This document shows, piece after piece, positions 1 through 8,749 of a stretch of 64,000 nt of DNA. Under the pieces are notes generated by a model. The model made no database searches. It was not told the origin of the DNA and worked only from the letters and a program-made list of their open reading frames with translations. The DNA is taken from positions 124,001 to 188,000 of the forward strand of contig CAWDMW010000001.1 of assembly GCA_963803575.1 (NCBI GenBank), given 5' to 3'. This DNA comes from CAWDMW01 sp963803575 (GTDB taxonomy: Bacteria > Pseudomonadota > Alphaproteobacteria > Rickettsiales > UBA998). Each line of letters opens with the position of its first letter. Within the stretch, counting starts at the first letter, position 1. Made by a program: the position numbers and the translations under genes.

Positions 1-497
1 AAATCAGTGTAAGCGGTGTACAGCGTGTATTGCAGCTCCTTCTGGCTGAGTTAGTGTCAATACGTGACTTACCCACTATCATGGAAGCCATTGCCGATGC
101 CTCGCATCATACGCAAAATCCGACCATCATCACAGAACATGTACGTCACAGGCTGGCGCGGCAAATCTGCTTTAGTGTCACCAACCATGAAGGTGTGATT
201 CCGGTCTTGTCACTGTCACCGCACTGGGAACAAATTTTTGTCGAGTCCATTTCAGGCAAAGGCGAGGACAAAATGCTGAATATGGCACCCAGCCGCATAC
301 AGGAATTTGTGACAGGCATTGGCAACAAATATGAACAGCACATGATGAGTGGCGGTGACACACCCGTGCTACTCACCAGCAGCGTTATCCGCCCTTATGT
401 GCGTTCCATCATGGAACGGTTCCGCTCCGGCATTATCGTCATGTCCCAAAACGAGATACATCCACGAGTGAAGATCAAAACACTGGGGCAGTTGTAA
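1..497 (+). CDS. flhA: Flagellar export apparatus protein FlhA, C-terminal part (cut by window edge)
   Basis: The frame is open from the left edge to a TAA, so only the last roughly 165 residues are present. They belong to the cytoplasmic domain of FlhA, the export-gate protein of the flagellar type III secretion system, which receives chaperone-substrate complexes. Recognisable family features are VSIRDLPTIMEA, the RLARQICF stretch, LSPHWEQ, the VLLTSSVIRPYVRSI block and the near-terminal SQNEIHP. Type III secretion homologues of pathogenicity systems share this fold, but the SQNEIHP ending favours the flagellar protein. The gene ends only 9 bp before a convergent small gene and no terminator is evident between them. 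It implies a flagellar cluster to the left of the window. Confidence 0.93.
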   Translation, partial: ISVSGVQRVLQLLLAELVSIRDLPTIMEAIADASHHTQNPTIITEHVRHRLARQICFSVTNHEGVIPVLSLSPHWEQIFVESISGKGEDKMLNMAPSRIQEFVTGIGNKYEQHMMSGGDTPVLLTSSVIRPYVRSIMERFRSGIIVMSQNEIHPRVKIKTLGQL

Positions 498-506
498 AAA
501 CTGCGT

Positions 507-824
507 TTACTCCTTCACCACATGCGCTGGTACAATCTGACCATCTTTGATGTGGGCAGGCACGTAGCGTCCTGATGTTTCCTCTATTGGCTGCATCAGC
601 CCCCATGCGATAAAACATATAATTAAGGTGGCCAGCGTGCAAATGCAGGTAAATAACCATGCTTTGCGCTGGACATGTAGCGACACTTCTTCCCCCTGTT
701 TCAGACGGTAGTTAATGTATTTTTTCCATGCGTAGTAAAGCGTGAGTGGCACAAGCACTGGCCATAATTTAAGAATAAGGATGCGTATCATACCATGCAC
801 TGTAGCGTAAAGAAGCATAAGCAC
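507..824 (-). CDS. Small two-helix membrane protein, DUF6111-like
   Basis: A 105-residue protein with two predicted membrane helices, near residues 12-32 and 57-77, separated by a basic cytoplasmic loop. The tail is polar, with a GRYVPAHIKDGQIVPAHV pattern like the ending of the small alphaproteobacterial DUF6111 family, whose role is unknown. The reading frame opens with GTG at 824, but an ATG at residue 12 (position 791) starts just before the first helix and is an equally good start; neither has a clear ribosome-binding site. It is convergent with flhA and divergent from the EamA transporter gene. The family assignment is from memory of its pattern, so it is moderate. Confidence 0.6.
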   Translation of the reverse strand: MLMLLYATVHGMIRILILKLWPVLVPLTLYYAWKKYINYRLKQGEEVSLHVQRKAWLFTCICTLATLIICFIAWGLMQPIEETSGRYVPAHIKDGQIVPAHVVKE

Positions 825-912
825 GAATAAAAAAGAGAATAACGGAGAATATCCTTACCGTTTTCCTGCATTTTTCTTGCATTTTACGGCATATCCTCAC
901 ATACCAGCTATC

Positions 913-1803
913 ATGCCCCACCTGCCCCAACGCTTTTATGGCATTGCCTTTTATATCACGGCTATGCTGTCCTTTTCAGCGATGAATGTAACCATACGTT
1001 CTATGGCGGGCATCATCGACCCATTACAAATGGTATTTTGTCGTAACGTTATCAGCTTTTTCCTGTTGCTGCCATTTGTGTTGCGCCATGGTGTATCGCA
1101 GCTAAAGACCACGCGCCCGGTGCGTCATTTTTTACGCTCCTTTATTGGCCTGATTGCGATGGAGACATGGTTTATCGGACTTATGAGCCTACCCGTCAAC
1201 AGCGCCACGGCACTCAGTTTCACTGCCCCATTATTCAGCACGCTGTTTGCCGTTATCTTTCTCAAAGAGCGTATTGGCTGGATGCGTGTGGGAGCATTGG
1301 CAATAGGCTTTGGCGGAGTATTGATTATCGCCAACCCCACCGCTGATGATGCGTGGAACATGTATGCATTAATGGTGCTTGGTTCCACCGCTGGCATGGC
1401 TATTGCTGGAATTTTGGTGAAAACACTCACCACCACAGAACCAAGCTGGCGCATTGTTTTTTACATGGCACTCATCATGAGTCTGCTGTCGTTTCCTCCA
1501 GCACTCAGCGTGTGGGAATCCATCAGTACAGAGAGCATGATCTATCTGGTTATGATTGCTATTTTCTCTACCATTGCACAATACGCACTCGCGCAAGCAT
1601 TGCGTCATGAAATGATTGTGGTGCTGGCGCCTTTTGAATTTACACGACTAGTGTTTACTGCTGCCATCGCGTGGGTAATTCTTTCTGAACCACTTGGACT
1701 GAATACTGTGCTTGGCAGTACTGTCATTGTAGGAAGCGCGGTGTTTATTGCATGGCGTGAAAGAGTGAAGAATAAACGCATATTAGCATCCGAGGTTGCA
1801 TGA
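913..1803 (+). CDS. EamA-family (drug/metabolite superfamily) transporter
   Basis: An inner-membrane carrier of about 296 residues with ten predicted helices in two EamA repeats, the usual architecture for export or exchange of small metabolites; the substrate cannot be read from sequence. The first repeat contains MNVTIRSMAG and the PLQMVFCRNVIS segment typical of the family, and LKERIG marks the repeat boundary. I chose the ATG at 913 over an in-frame TTG at 877 because the extension is polar and unlike the family start. The stop codon overlaps the start of the ABC permease by four bases, so the two are probably translated together. This coupling hints at a joint role in envelope chemistry, which is inference. 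Confidence 0.85.
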   Translation: MPHLPQRFYGIAFYITAMLSFSAMNVTIRSMAGIIDPLQMVFCRNVISFFLLLPFVLRHGVSQLKTTRPVRHFLRSFIGLIAMETWFIGLMSLPVNSATALSFTAPLFSTLFAVIFLKERIGWMRVGALAIGFGGVLIIANPTADDAWNMYALMVLGSTAGMAIAGILVKTLTTTEPSWRIVFYMALIMSLLSFPPALSVWESISTESMIYLVMIAIFSTIAQYALAQALRHEMIVVLAPFEFTRLVFTAAIAWVILSEPLGLNTVLGSTVIVGSAVFIAWRERVKNKRILASEVA

Positions 1804-2624
1804 AACGAGACTCTGCCTCACCTTTGAGCTTCATTAAGCAAATGCAACAACATCGCAGTCTGCTGCTGCAAATGATACAACGCGATATTACCTCGCGTTA
1901 CCGAGGATCAGCACTTGGGCTGGTATGGTCGTTCATCACGCCGTTGCTGATGCTGGCGGTCTATAGCTTCATGTTTGGTGTTGTCTTTAACGCACGTTTT
2001 GGTGATGCGGCCTCAAGCGATATGGATGCCAACTTTACGCTAACACTCTTTTGCGGGTTGGTTATTCATACATTACTATCCGACTGCCTGACACGCGCAC
2101 CCACCATTATTTTGCACCATAGTAGTTACGTTAAAAAAGTCGTGTTCCCGTTAGAGATTTTACCAGCAATGGTGGTTGGTTCGGCCCTATTCCATTTCGC
2201 TATGGGCGTGATGGTGCTGGCAGGTGGGCTGCTACTAGCAAATCATACACTTCCGCTCACCATACTCTATTTACCAATTGTCATATTGCCTTTTCTGCCA
2301 TTATTGCTTGGTATCAGCTACTTGCTCGCTGCGCTTGGAGTTTATTTACGTGATATTGGCCAGCTCACTGGTCTGGTATCTACCATGCTGCTATTTTTAA
2401 GTCCTATTTTCTACCCTATTGAAGCGCTCCCCGAAGCCTTCCGACCACTCATGTTTGCTAACCCGCTCACGCCCATCATTCAGCAAATGCGTGCTATTGC
2501 CATTGGAGGGCTAGCACCAGACTTTATGATGCTTGGTGCTTATCTGGCTCTAAGCCTGTGCATCCTGTTTGTCGGGTATGGATGGTTTCAGGTTACGCGC
2601 AAAGGGTTTGCTGATATTATGTAG
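1800..2624 (+). CDS. ABC-2 type permease, polysaccharide/O-antigen export (Wzm/KpsM/TagG-like)
   Basis: A 274-residue membrane component of an ABC exporter. The amino-terminal cytoplasmic part contains QRDITSRYRGSALGLVWSF, the hallmark of the permeases that move polysaccharides or undecaprenyl-linked glycans out of the cytoplasm, followed by about six hydrophobic helices. Such permeases need a separate ATPase (Wzt/KpsT), normally the next gene, but here the next gene is convergent and encodes a Sel1-repeat protein. The start ATG overlaps the transporter upstream by four bases. The partner ATPase must be elsewhere in the genome. The exported glycan is unknown. Confidence 0.85.
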   Translation: MKRDSASPLSFIKQMQQHRSLLLQMIQRDITSRYRGSALGLVWSFITPLLMLAVYSFMFGVVFNARFGDAASSDMDANFTLTLFCGLVIHTLLSDCLTRAPTIILHHSSYVKKVVFPLEILPAMVVGSALFHFAMGVMVLAGGLLLANHTLPLTILYLPIVILPFLPLLLGISYLLAALGVYLRDIGQLTGLVSTMLLFLSPIFYPIEALPEAFRPLMFANPLTPIIQQMRAIAIGGLAPDFMMLGAYLALSLCILFVGYGWFQVTRKGFADIM

Positions 2625-2626
2625 AT

Positions 2627-4198
2627 TTAAGGGGTATCCGTATTAGGGCTGCTATAATCTGATTCCAATTCAAGCAATGCTTTATACGCTTCGTCCTGCC
2701 CGTTGCCATCAGCTTTATTGAGCCAGTAACGTGCTTTTTCCTGATTCTTTCCCACACCTAGCCCATGCGTATAAGCCAGCCCTACCTGATATTGTGCTTC
2801 GCTATCACCCTCACTAGCTGCTTTCAAATACCAACGCAGCGCAGTGTTAGCATCCTTCACAACATACTGCCCTTTACGGTAGTACGTGGCCAGCAACTGC
2901 ATAGCGTCGATATTACCCTCAGACGCACTTTGTTTAAGCCAGTCCAGACCCTCTTGCCGCATATCAAGCGCCATATAGCGTTTTGCCAATGTGTACGATA
3001 ATTCTGGTGTCTGCAATGTAGGGTCAACCTGAAGGGTACGCAAGGCTTGCTTCATCATGGAAGCGTTACGAATAGACGGTACATACTCCATCAAAAAGAA
3101 CGTTCTTGCACGAACATCCCCTTGTTTCATCGCGGCACTAGCATAATGCGCAGATAATATTTGTTCATAGACAGAATCACTCATGTATAACTGCCTAATC
3201 AGCGGATAGGTGAGTGTCTGGTCTTCTTTGATGGCGCGAGACAGCCATTTTTTTGCTTTAGCACGATTCTTTTTGACACCTGTGCCACGCAGATAATGCA
3301 ACCCTGTTTGGCGCATGGCGGTTGCCTCTCCGGTATCAGCCAGCACTTCCCACCAATAAGCATAATCCTGCTCACTTGGTTCGTGCCAACCTGTAGGTGC
3401 ATAAGCTTCAATTAACCGTAAAATTGCGTGTGTATCTCCAGCTTTGGCAATGACTGTATAATATTCGACCGCTTTAGCGGAATCAGGGGCAATGCCCTGC
3501 CCTTCATAATACATATCGGCCAATGTTCCGTATGCTTTATGACTGTCATCATAGGTGATTGCCTGCTGGTAATGCTCAACGGCTTTAGGCGCATCATAGA
3601 CAGGCCATTGTGGATTCCCGTAAAGCTCTGCCAGTGGCAGGTGCGCTTGCGCCTTTCCTTCCTCAATCCAGCCACGATACCCTGCTATGGCACGTTCAAA
3701 CATGGCTAAACTATCACGGCCATGACGGTGATATAGCGTTGCCAGTAAGTCTGTTGCAGGCGGATATGTTTGTGCGATTGGCTCCAGAATAATCGCTGCT
3801 TCATAGGTGTCATTGAGCATAACATGATAGTTTGCCAGCAACAATGTCGCTTGCGGATCTTTTTGCGACGCTGCTTTACTTAGCAAATTTAGCACATCAT
3901 CTGTATATCCGCCCTGTTCTTGCAATAATATCAGTGCATATCGTCTGGCAGATTCCGCCTGTACTTGCGTGGATGCGCCCTGCATCGCCTGACGATAAGA
4001 CTGCTTCGCCTGGTCTATCTGCCCTTCTTTCTCATAGATCACGGCTTGTGAGAGATCATCTTTTCCTGATGCCTTAAACGGCACCAATTCTTCAATTGCG
4101 GGTATAGTAGGGGCATAATCACAGCCAGACTGCATCAACAGCGACGATAATGTTAGCAGCAAAAAAAGACAGGAGGATTTAAGTAAACAGAATGGCAT
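2627..4198 (-). CDS. Sel1/TPR-repeat protein with an N-terminal export signal, possible lipoprotein
   Basis: A 523-residue protein starting with a hydrophobic export signal (residues 5-22) that ends at a single cysteine (residue 26). The bases before the cysteine (MQSGC) fit a lipobox only loosely, so lipoprotein status is plausible rather than certain. The rest is a string of helical repeats; Sel1 signatures such as YEGQGIAPDSAKAVEYY, LRGTGVKKNRAKAKKWL and YTHGLGVGKNQEKARYWL are clear. The layout resembles the periplasmic scaffold AlgK, but no alginate genes are in view. Sel1 proteins mediate protein-protein contacts in exopolysaccharide assembly and signalling. It ends two bases from the convergent ABC permease gene. 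Confidence 0.82.
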   Translation of the reverse strand: MPFCLLKSSCLFLLLTLSSLLMQSGCDYAPTIPAIEELVPFKASGKDDLSQAVIYEKEGQIDQAKQSYRQAMQGASTQVQAESARRYALILLQEQGGYTDDVLNLLSKAASQKDPQATLLLANYHVMLNDTYEAAIILEPIAQTYPPATDLLATLYHRHGRDSLAMFERAIAGYRGWIEEGKAQAHLPLAELYGNPQWPVYDAPKAVEHYQQAITYDDSHKAYGTLADMYYEGQGIAPDSAKAVEYYTVIAKAGDTHAILRLIEAYAPTGWHEPSEQDYAYWWEVLADTGEATAMRQTGLHYLRGTGVKKNRAKAKKWLSRAIKEDQTLTYPLIRQLYMSDSVYEQILSAHYASAAMKQGDVRARTFFLMEYVPSIRNASMMKQALRTLQVDPTLQTPELSYTLAKRYMALDMRQEGLDWLKQSASEGNIDAMQLLATYYRKGQYVVKDANTALRWYLKAASEGDSEAQYQVGLAYTHGLGVGKNQEKARYWLNKADGNGQDEAYKALLELESDYSSPNTDTP

Positions 4199-4362
4199 GT
4201 AAATGTAAGTGTATCAGTAATTGACCCTAATATAGTGCATGTTGACCGTTACTCATTAACGTTTTTATACTGCACACACACAAGCAATAGCAGATAATGT
4301 TCTATTCGCAACGTAGTAAACTGTCAATGCCAGTACATACCTAGTTGATAAGGGGTATCTGT

Positions 4363-4381
4363 ATCCTAAAACTATTAGGAT
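4363..4381. repeat. Short inverted repeat, possible operator
   Basis: ATCCTAA and its exact complement TTAGGAT are separated by five bases. The repeat is AT-rich and has no T-tract after it, so it is not a good terminator. Its position in the divergent spacer between the Sel1-protein gene and ompW would suit a binding site for a dimeric regulator. It may also be chance. Confidence 0.3.
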
Positions 4382-4575
4382 GCCAATGTTCAATTTAGTT
4401 TTGTTATAAGATATTGCTGCTCAGCTCCGTGTTTGCCAGAAAGACAATGTACGGTCATTAATACATTATGGGATCATCATGCTGGGGTATTTAGTGGCAA
4501 CCTATACGTAAGAAGGCAGTCTATGCACAGTTATGTTTTTATTAACTAAAAAGCGATATAGTTTCTCTGAATTTA

Positions 4576-4592
4576 CCAGTCATCTTGACTGG
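4576..4592 (+). promoter_or_regulatory. Leader hairpin directly upstream of the ompW ribosome-binding site
   Basis: CCAGTCA and TGACTGG form a perfect seven-base stem around a three-base loop. Further out, TCTCT at 4564-4568 can pair with AGAGA at 4595-4599, which is part of the purine-rich ribosome-binding site AGAGAGAGG (4595-4603). Folding would therefore partly hide the ribosome-binding site six bases before the ATG. This could be a temperature- or RNA-dependent control of a porin; the sequence shows only the potential structure. Confidence 0.5.
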
Positions 4593-4608
4593 CTAGAGAG
4601 AGGTTACT

Positions 4609-5268
4609 ATGTTCATCAAGTCGTTTTCTGCATTATCTATGTTATTCATCGCGGTGGCACTGTGTAACTCAACGGCTGCACATGCTGTCGAAAGCGTGAA
4701 GGATAAGAGCTGGGATGCTCAGGAACGTTTTATGCTTCGTGGCAGACTGATTGATGTCGCTCCGGATGAAGACAGCTCAACCAGCATTGGAGGCGAGGTT
4801 CATGCAGATTATCGTATTACTCCTGAAGTGGATTTGAGTTACTTCTTTACAGATTATATTGCCGTAGAACTGATTGCCGCCACCAGCCGTCATGATGTTT
4901 CTGCAAAAAACACGACGCTCGGTGATTTGGATTTAGGAGATGTCTGGGCATTGCCGCCAACCGCTACAGCGCAGTACCACTTTAATCCTTTTGGGCAATA
5001 TCGTCCATACGTTGGTGCCGGACTAGGGTACATGGTATGGTACAATGAAGGTGATTATGGCGCTGGTATTAATGATGTTGATTATGATGACGGCATTATT
5101 TACGCATTGCAAGCAGGCATGGATATAGCCATTGACGACCATTGGGTGTTGAACGCAGACGTTAAAAAGATGTTTCATAACATAGATGCAACCGTGAATG
5201 ACACTGTTACAGCAGATGTTGATCTTGACCCATGGGTGATTGGTGCTGGTATTGGTTACCGTTTTTAA
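4609..5268 (+). CDS. OmpW-family outer membrane protein
   Basis: A 219-residue outer-membrane beta barrel. It has a cleavable signal peptide of about 26 residues ending in an AHA site, then strands of alternating polarity, and it ends in YRF with the terminal phenylalanine used for barrel assembly. The segments ATAQYHFNP and YRPYVGAGLGYMVWY match the OmpW family, small eight-stranded porins for hydrophobic compounds. The protein is acidic, rich in Asp in its loops. The ATG at 4609 follows a strong purine-rich ribosome-binding site, and a hairpin lies just before that (see 4576-4592). It is a single gene, convergent with the pilin gene 20 bases downstream. Confidence 0.9.
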   Translation: MFIKSFSALSMLFIAVALCNSTAAHAVESVKDKSWDAQERFMLRGRLIDVAPDEDSSTSIGGEVHADYRITPEVDLSYFFTDYIAVELIAATSRHDVSAKNTTLGDLDLGDVWALPPTATAQYHFNPFGQYRPYVGAGLGYMVWYNEGDYGAGINDVDYDDGIIYALQAGMDIAIDDHWVLNADVKKMFHNIDATVNDTVTADVDLDPWVIGAGIGYRF

Positions 5269-5288
5269 AGATTACTCTTAAGCCTGAA

Positions 5289-6107
5289 TCAATCCAGATA
5301 CATCACAATCTGACATTCATGTGTTTCCGTATCTAAACGGTATTGCAGTCGTCCGGCTACCACATCATGACACGGTGTGTTTCCACTGAGTGACGCTAGG
5401 CTACGCAAATTACCCGTATCAGGATAGCTATCATCCAGCTTCTTATCAACCTGCCACATTTCAATAGGCGAGATAACTTCTTCAGTTGCCATATACGATA
5501 CACCTGTTCCACCAAGCATTAAGACGTTACGATCTTTATCGGGAAAGAAGTTCTCGGCGGCAAACCACGGGCTGGCATAGACTCCACTTTCAGGTATCCA
5601 GAACATTCCCCAACACCCAACATTAACTGCTTTTGACTCAGGGCAGTTCACACCCGGATCATGGCGGAACCGTGGGTTATTATCTGCCGCTAATCCAATA
5701 TAGTTTCCTTTAATCAGTTCGGCATTAGACAAATGCTGCCATACAAGTAATGCTTCATAGTAAGTAGGAATAGTATTCATTCCAATCTGACCATCCCCGT
5801 TACCATCACATGTGGCTCTTTCATAAGCTGGCGCGGCACCAATCCAGTAATTACCTGGGCATGACGCTCTTGCGCCCCAAAACCGTGTAGCATCGTCCAT
5901 ATCACCGGGATATTGAAGATATTTCAGTTTAAAGGCATTGACTGCCGTTACAAACGCGTCTGACTCCGTACTGATCGCACGAAGCTCAGCTGCTCGTATC
6001 AAGTTCTTCCCAGCCAATATGCCACCTGTCAACAGGCCCAATATGACTAAAACGATGGATAATTCAATGAGTGAAAACCCTTTATTTATGGATATATCCT
6101 TATTCAT
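5289..6107 (-). CDS. Type IV pilin-like protein / large pseudopilin
   Basis: A 272-residue protein with a textbook class III signal: a short basic leader, then G|FSLIELSIVLVILGL, with glycine at -1, phenylalanine at +1 and glutamate at +5, followed by the long amino-terminal helix. The soluble part carries six cysteines, enough for three disulfides, and a DGNGDGQIG loop that looks like a calcium-binding loop of the kind that stabilises pseudopilins. It is longer than typical major pilins, so a minor pilin or adhesin-like pseudopilin is likely. It lies 62 bases downstream of two CpaF ATPase genes on the same strand and may be in the same transcript. It needs a prepilin peptidase; the nearby one looks inactive. 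Confidence 0.85.
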   Translation of the reverse strand: MNKDISINKGFSLIELSIVLVILGLLTGGILAGKNLIRAAELRAISTESDAFVTAVNAFKLKYLQYPGDMDDATRFWGARASCPGNYWIGAAPAYERATCDGNGDGQIGMNTIPTYYEALLVWQHLSNAELIKGNYIGLAADNNPRFRHDPGVNCPESKAVNVGCWGMFWIPESGVYASPWFAAENFFPDKDRNVLMLGGTGVSYMATEEVISPIEMWQVDKKLDDSYPDTGNLRSLASLSGNTPCHDVVAGRLQYRLDTETHECQIVMYLD

Positions 6108-6169
6108 ATCTTAAACATACCACAACATAGTTAATTTTTATTAAAATAAGGAATAATTTTATGTGTATG

Positions 6170-7453
6170 TTAAAACTTAGGGATTCTGATATTCAAACAC
6201 TGTGCTAAATGATCCAGCTCATCATAGTAAGCGGCGCGACGTACAAAGCGCGGCATGATGCCACTCCATTTAAACTCTCCTTCCAACTTACCGTCTTTGC
6301 CCTCTCCTTTGGTTACAAAGTTAAAGAGATCCTGCATCGTCACCGTTTCCCCTTCCATTCCTACAATCTCAGATACGTACGTGATACGGCGATGCCCATC
6401 ACGCATACGGCTAACCTGAATGATAATATTAATAGCGGAAGAAATTTGCTGTCGGATAGAGCGCATTGGTAACCCTAAATTTGCCATACCCATCATATTT
6501 TCTAGCCGCGCTAAACAGTCACGCGGATGGTTGGCGTGAATCGTAGTTAGCGAGCCTTCATGCCCCGTATTCATGGCCTGCATCATATCAAACGCTTCTG
6601 ATCCACGACACTCACCGACAATAATACGGTCAGGACGCATACGCAGGGCATTCTTCACTAGGTCACGGATACCCACCTCTTCTTCGCGCCGTCCACTTTC
6701 AAACGTCACTGGCTTGGTTTCCAGCCGCACAATATGGGGCTGTTGCAGCTTTAATTCAGCAGCATCTTCAATGGTCACAACGCGCTCATCATCTTCAATG
6801 TAGTTAGATACTGCATTAAGCAATGTGGTTTTACCAGACCCTGTCCCGCCCGAGATAATCACATTCATTCGGCATTTACCGATAATCTTAAAAAACTCTG
6901 CCAGCTGTGGGGAAATATTGCCCTGCTCTGACATAGTGTCTAACGTGATTAAACGTTTCGAGAATTTTCTGATGGAAATGGATGTGCCATCTACTGCCAG
7001 AGGAGGAGCAATAATATTCACCCGTGAACCATCCAGCAAGCGTGCATCGACAAGTGGCCGCGCAGGGTTCAGATGACGCCCTACTGCTTTAACAATACGT
7101 TGAGCCAGTTCCATAATCTGTGAATCTTCCGGGTAGACAATATTTGTCAGCTCCAAATGCCCGTAACGTTCCACATAAACAGAATCCGTACCGTTAATCA
7201 GAATATCATTAATGCTATCATCTTCCAGCAATGGCTGAATAATACCCATATCATCAATTTCATGCACCAGATCACGGGTAAGTTCTTCATGTTCAGGCGA
7301 GACAAATGAGTCAGCAATGTCATGCTGATAGGCATCATGTGATGGTTCTTGCAGTGAAGAAAACCTATAATCCTGCTCTTGTTTCAGCTGATGTATTTCT
7401 TTCTCCAATCGTTGAATATGCTGAAACAGCATTCCCATTTGCTCGCTTGACAT
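6170..7453 (-). CDS. CpaF/TadA-type secretion ATPase (copy nearer the pilin gene)
   Basis: A 427-residue hexameric ATPase of the VirB11/CpaF family that powers Tad pilus assembly or related secretion. Visible motifs are Walker A GGTGSGKTT (202-210), an acidic box around VVTIEDAAEL (225-234), Walker B RIIVGE (276-281) and the histidine box GHEGSLTTIHAN (297-308). The first 60 residues are helical and coiled-coil-like, longer than in the upstream paralogue. The gene starts five bases after its paralogue ends, so they are surely co-transcribed. No TadB or TadC membrane platform, secretin or TadZ is present in the window. All ATPase residues are intact, so it is probably active. Confidence 0.92.
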   Translation of the reverse strand: MSSEQMGMLFQHIQRLEKEIHQLKQEQDYRFSSLQEPSHDAYQHDIADSFVSPEHEELTRDLVHEIDDMGIIQPLLEDDSINDILINGTDSVYVERYGHLELTNIVYPEDSQIMELAQRIVKAVGRHLNPARPLVDARLLDGSRVNIIAPPLAVDGTSISIRKFSKRLITLDTMSEQGNISPQLAEFFKIIGKCRMNVIISGGTGSGKTTLLNAVSNYIEDDERVVTIEDAAELKLQQPHIVRLETKPVTFESGRREEEVGIRDLVKNALRMRPDRIIVGECRGSEAFDMMQAMNTGHEGSLTTIHANHPRDCLARLENMMGMANLGLPMRSIRQQISSAINIIIQVSRMRDGHRRITYVSEIVGMEGETVTMQDLFNFVTKGEGKDGKLEGEFKWSGIMPRFVRRAAYYDELDHLAQCLNIRIPKF

Positions 7454-7458
7454 TGTGT

Positions 7459-8691
7459 CTATACTCCCATTTTTAAGATACCTGCATCACGCAGCATTTT
7501 GTTTAATCCCGCATGTCTTGGAAACACACCAGACCAGCTATGATTGGATTGCGAGCCACGTTGCGGCTGTTCACTATAGAGGAAGATATCCTGCATCGTG
7601 ATAATATCACCTTCCATACCAACGACTTCTGAAATCTTGTTGATATAACGCTTACCCTCTGCATTACGCTCCGCCTGCACAATGAAATGTACCGCTGATG
7701 AAATCTGTTTGCGTATCGCCTGCGTTGGCAACCCAAGACTTGCCATACCAATCATGTTTTCAATACGCGCAACCCCATCACGTGGTGTATTAGCGTGAAT
7801 GGTGGTTAAAGACCCATCATGCCCGGTATTCATGGCCTGAATCATGTCAAATGCTTCCGCACCCCGCACCTCTCCAACAATAATACGGTTTGGCCGCATC
7901 CGTAGGGCATTTTTCACTAAGTCACGAATACTAATAATCTTCCCGCCATTGGCTTCATGGGAAATAGACTCTAGTCTGACCACATGCGGAATAGGCAGTT
8001 GCAGCTCAGCGGAATCTTCAATCGTCACCACACGCTCATTTTCCGGAATATGTTTACATATGGCATTCAGTAGAGTGGTCTTACCTGAACCTGTCCCGCC
8101 GGAAATCACCATATTCACCTGTGCTTTCGCAGCGCAACGTAGAAACTCTGCCATTTCTTTACTCATAGAACCGGTAGACACCATGGATGATAAGTTCTTA
8201 TCACCGCCTCCAAACTTCCGAATAGACAGACTCATGCCGTCAATCGCTACAGGAGGAGTCACGATATTCACCCGTGAGCCATCTGGCAACCGTGCATCGA
8301 CGAGGGTATTTTTACTGTCTAACACTCTTCCGCAATATTGGGCAATCTCGGTAGCCATATCAATTAATTCATCTTCCGATTCAAATTGTATATCGGTCAA
8401 TTCCAGCATACCCTTGCGTTCTACATATACCTGATGTGCGCCATTAACGAGAATATCATTCACACTGTCATCTTCCAGCAATGGTGCAATCGCACGATAG
8501 TCTGGCTTTTGCATATGGCCTGTTCTAAAGTTCGCTGCACCAGTATGTTGCTGATTATCCATGTGATAGCAACGCGCTTCCAGTCTGACCGAGAGCTGTT
8601 CAAGCATAGACAGAGTATGATATATCTGATCTGTCACGCTTTGTACTGTTGAGGTCGCGTTATCATCTTGTGATTGTTCAATTAATTCCAT
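7459..8691 (-). CDS. CpaF/TadA-type secretion ATPase (upstream copy)
   Basis: A 410-residue paralogue of the next gene downstream, with Walker A GGTGSGKTT at 198-206, VVTIEDSAEL at about 221-230, Walker B RIIVGE at 269-274 and GHDGSLTTIHAN at 290-301. The core sequence is closely similar between the two copies, while the first 65 residues and the last 40 differ, consistent with an old tandem duplication and specialisation. It may be the first gene of a cpaF-cpaF-pilin transcript, 58 bases after rpoN. Two ATPases of this type side by side could form mixed hexamers or work with separate platforms; which is unknown. Confidence 0.92.
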   Translation of the reverse strand: MELIEQSQDDNATSTVQSVTDQIYHTLSMLEQLSVRLEARCYHMDNQQHTGAANFRTGHMQKPDYRAIAPLLEDDSVNDILVNGAHQVYVERKGMLELTDIQFESEDELIDMATEIAQYCGRVLDSKNTLVDARLPDGSRVNIVTPPVAIDGMSLSIRKFGGGDKNLSSMVSTGSMSKEMAEFLRCAAKAQVNMVISGGTGSGKTTLLNAICKHIPENERVVTIEDSAELQLPIPHVVRLESISHEANGGKIISIRDLVKNALRMRPNRIIVGEVRGAEAFDMIQAMNTGHDGSLTTIHANTPRDGVARIENMIGMASLGLPTQAIRKQISSAVHFIVQAERNAEGKRYINKISEVVGMEGDIITMQDIFLYSEQPQRGSQSNHSWSGVFPRHAGLNKMLRDAGILKMGV

Positions 8692-8749
8692 ACGTTTTTA
8701 GTTCCTGTCAATTTCATAAAATAATGTGGTGCGTATCATGGCAGTTTTC

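Larger units (their letters stand above)
4199..4608. other. Intergenic region of about 410 bases, no gene seen
   Basis: This gap lies between the divergent Sel1-protein and ompW genes and should hold promoters for both. I found no convincing coding frame or RNA gene. It contains a short inverted repeat at 4363-4381 and the ompW leader hairpin at 4576-4592, each listed separately. A TATAGT hexamer at about 4556-4561 could be the -10 element of ompW, but no good -35 element is correctly spaced before it. Confidence 0.6.
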
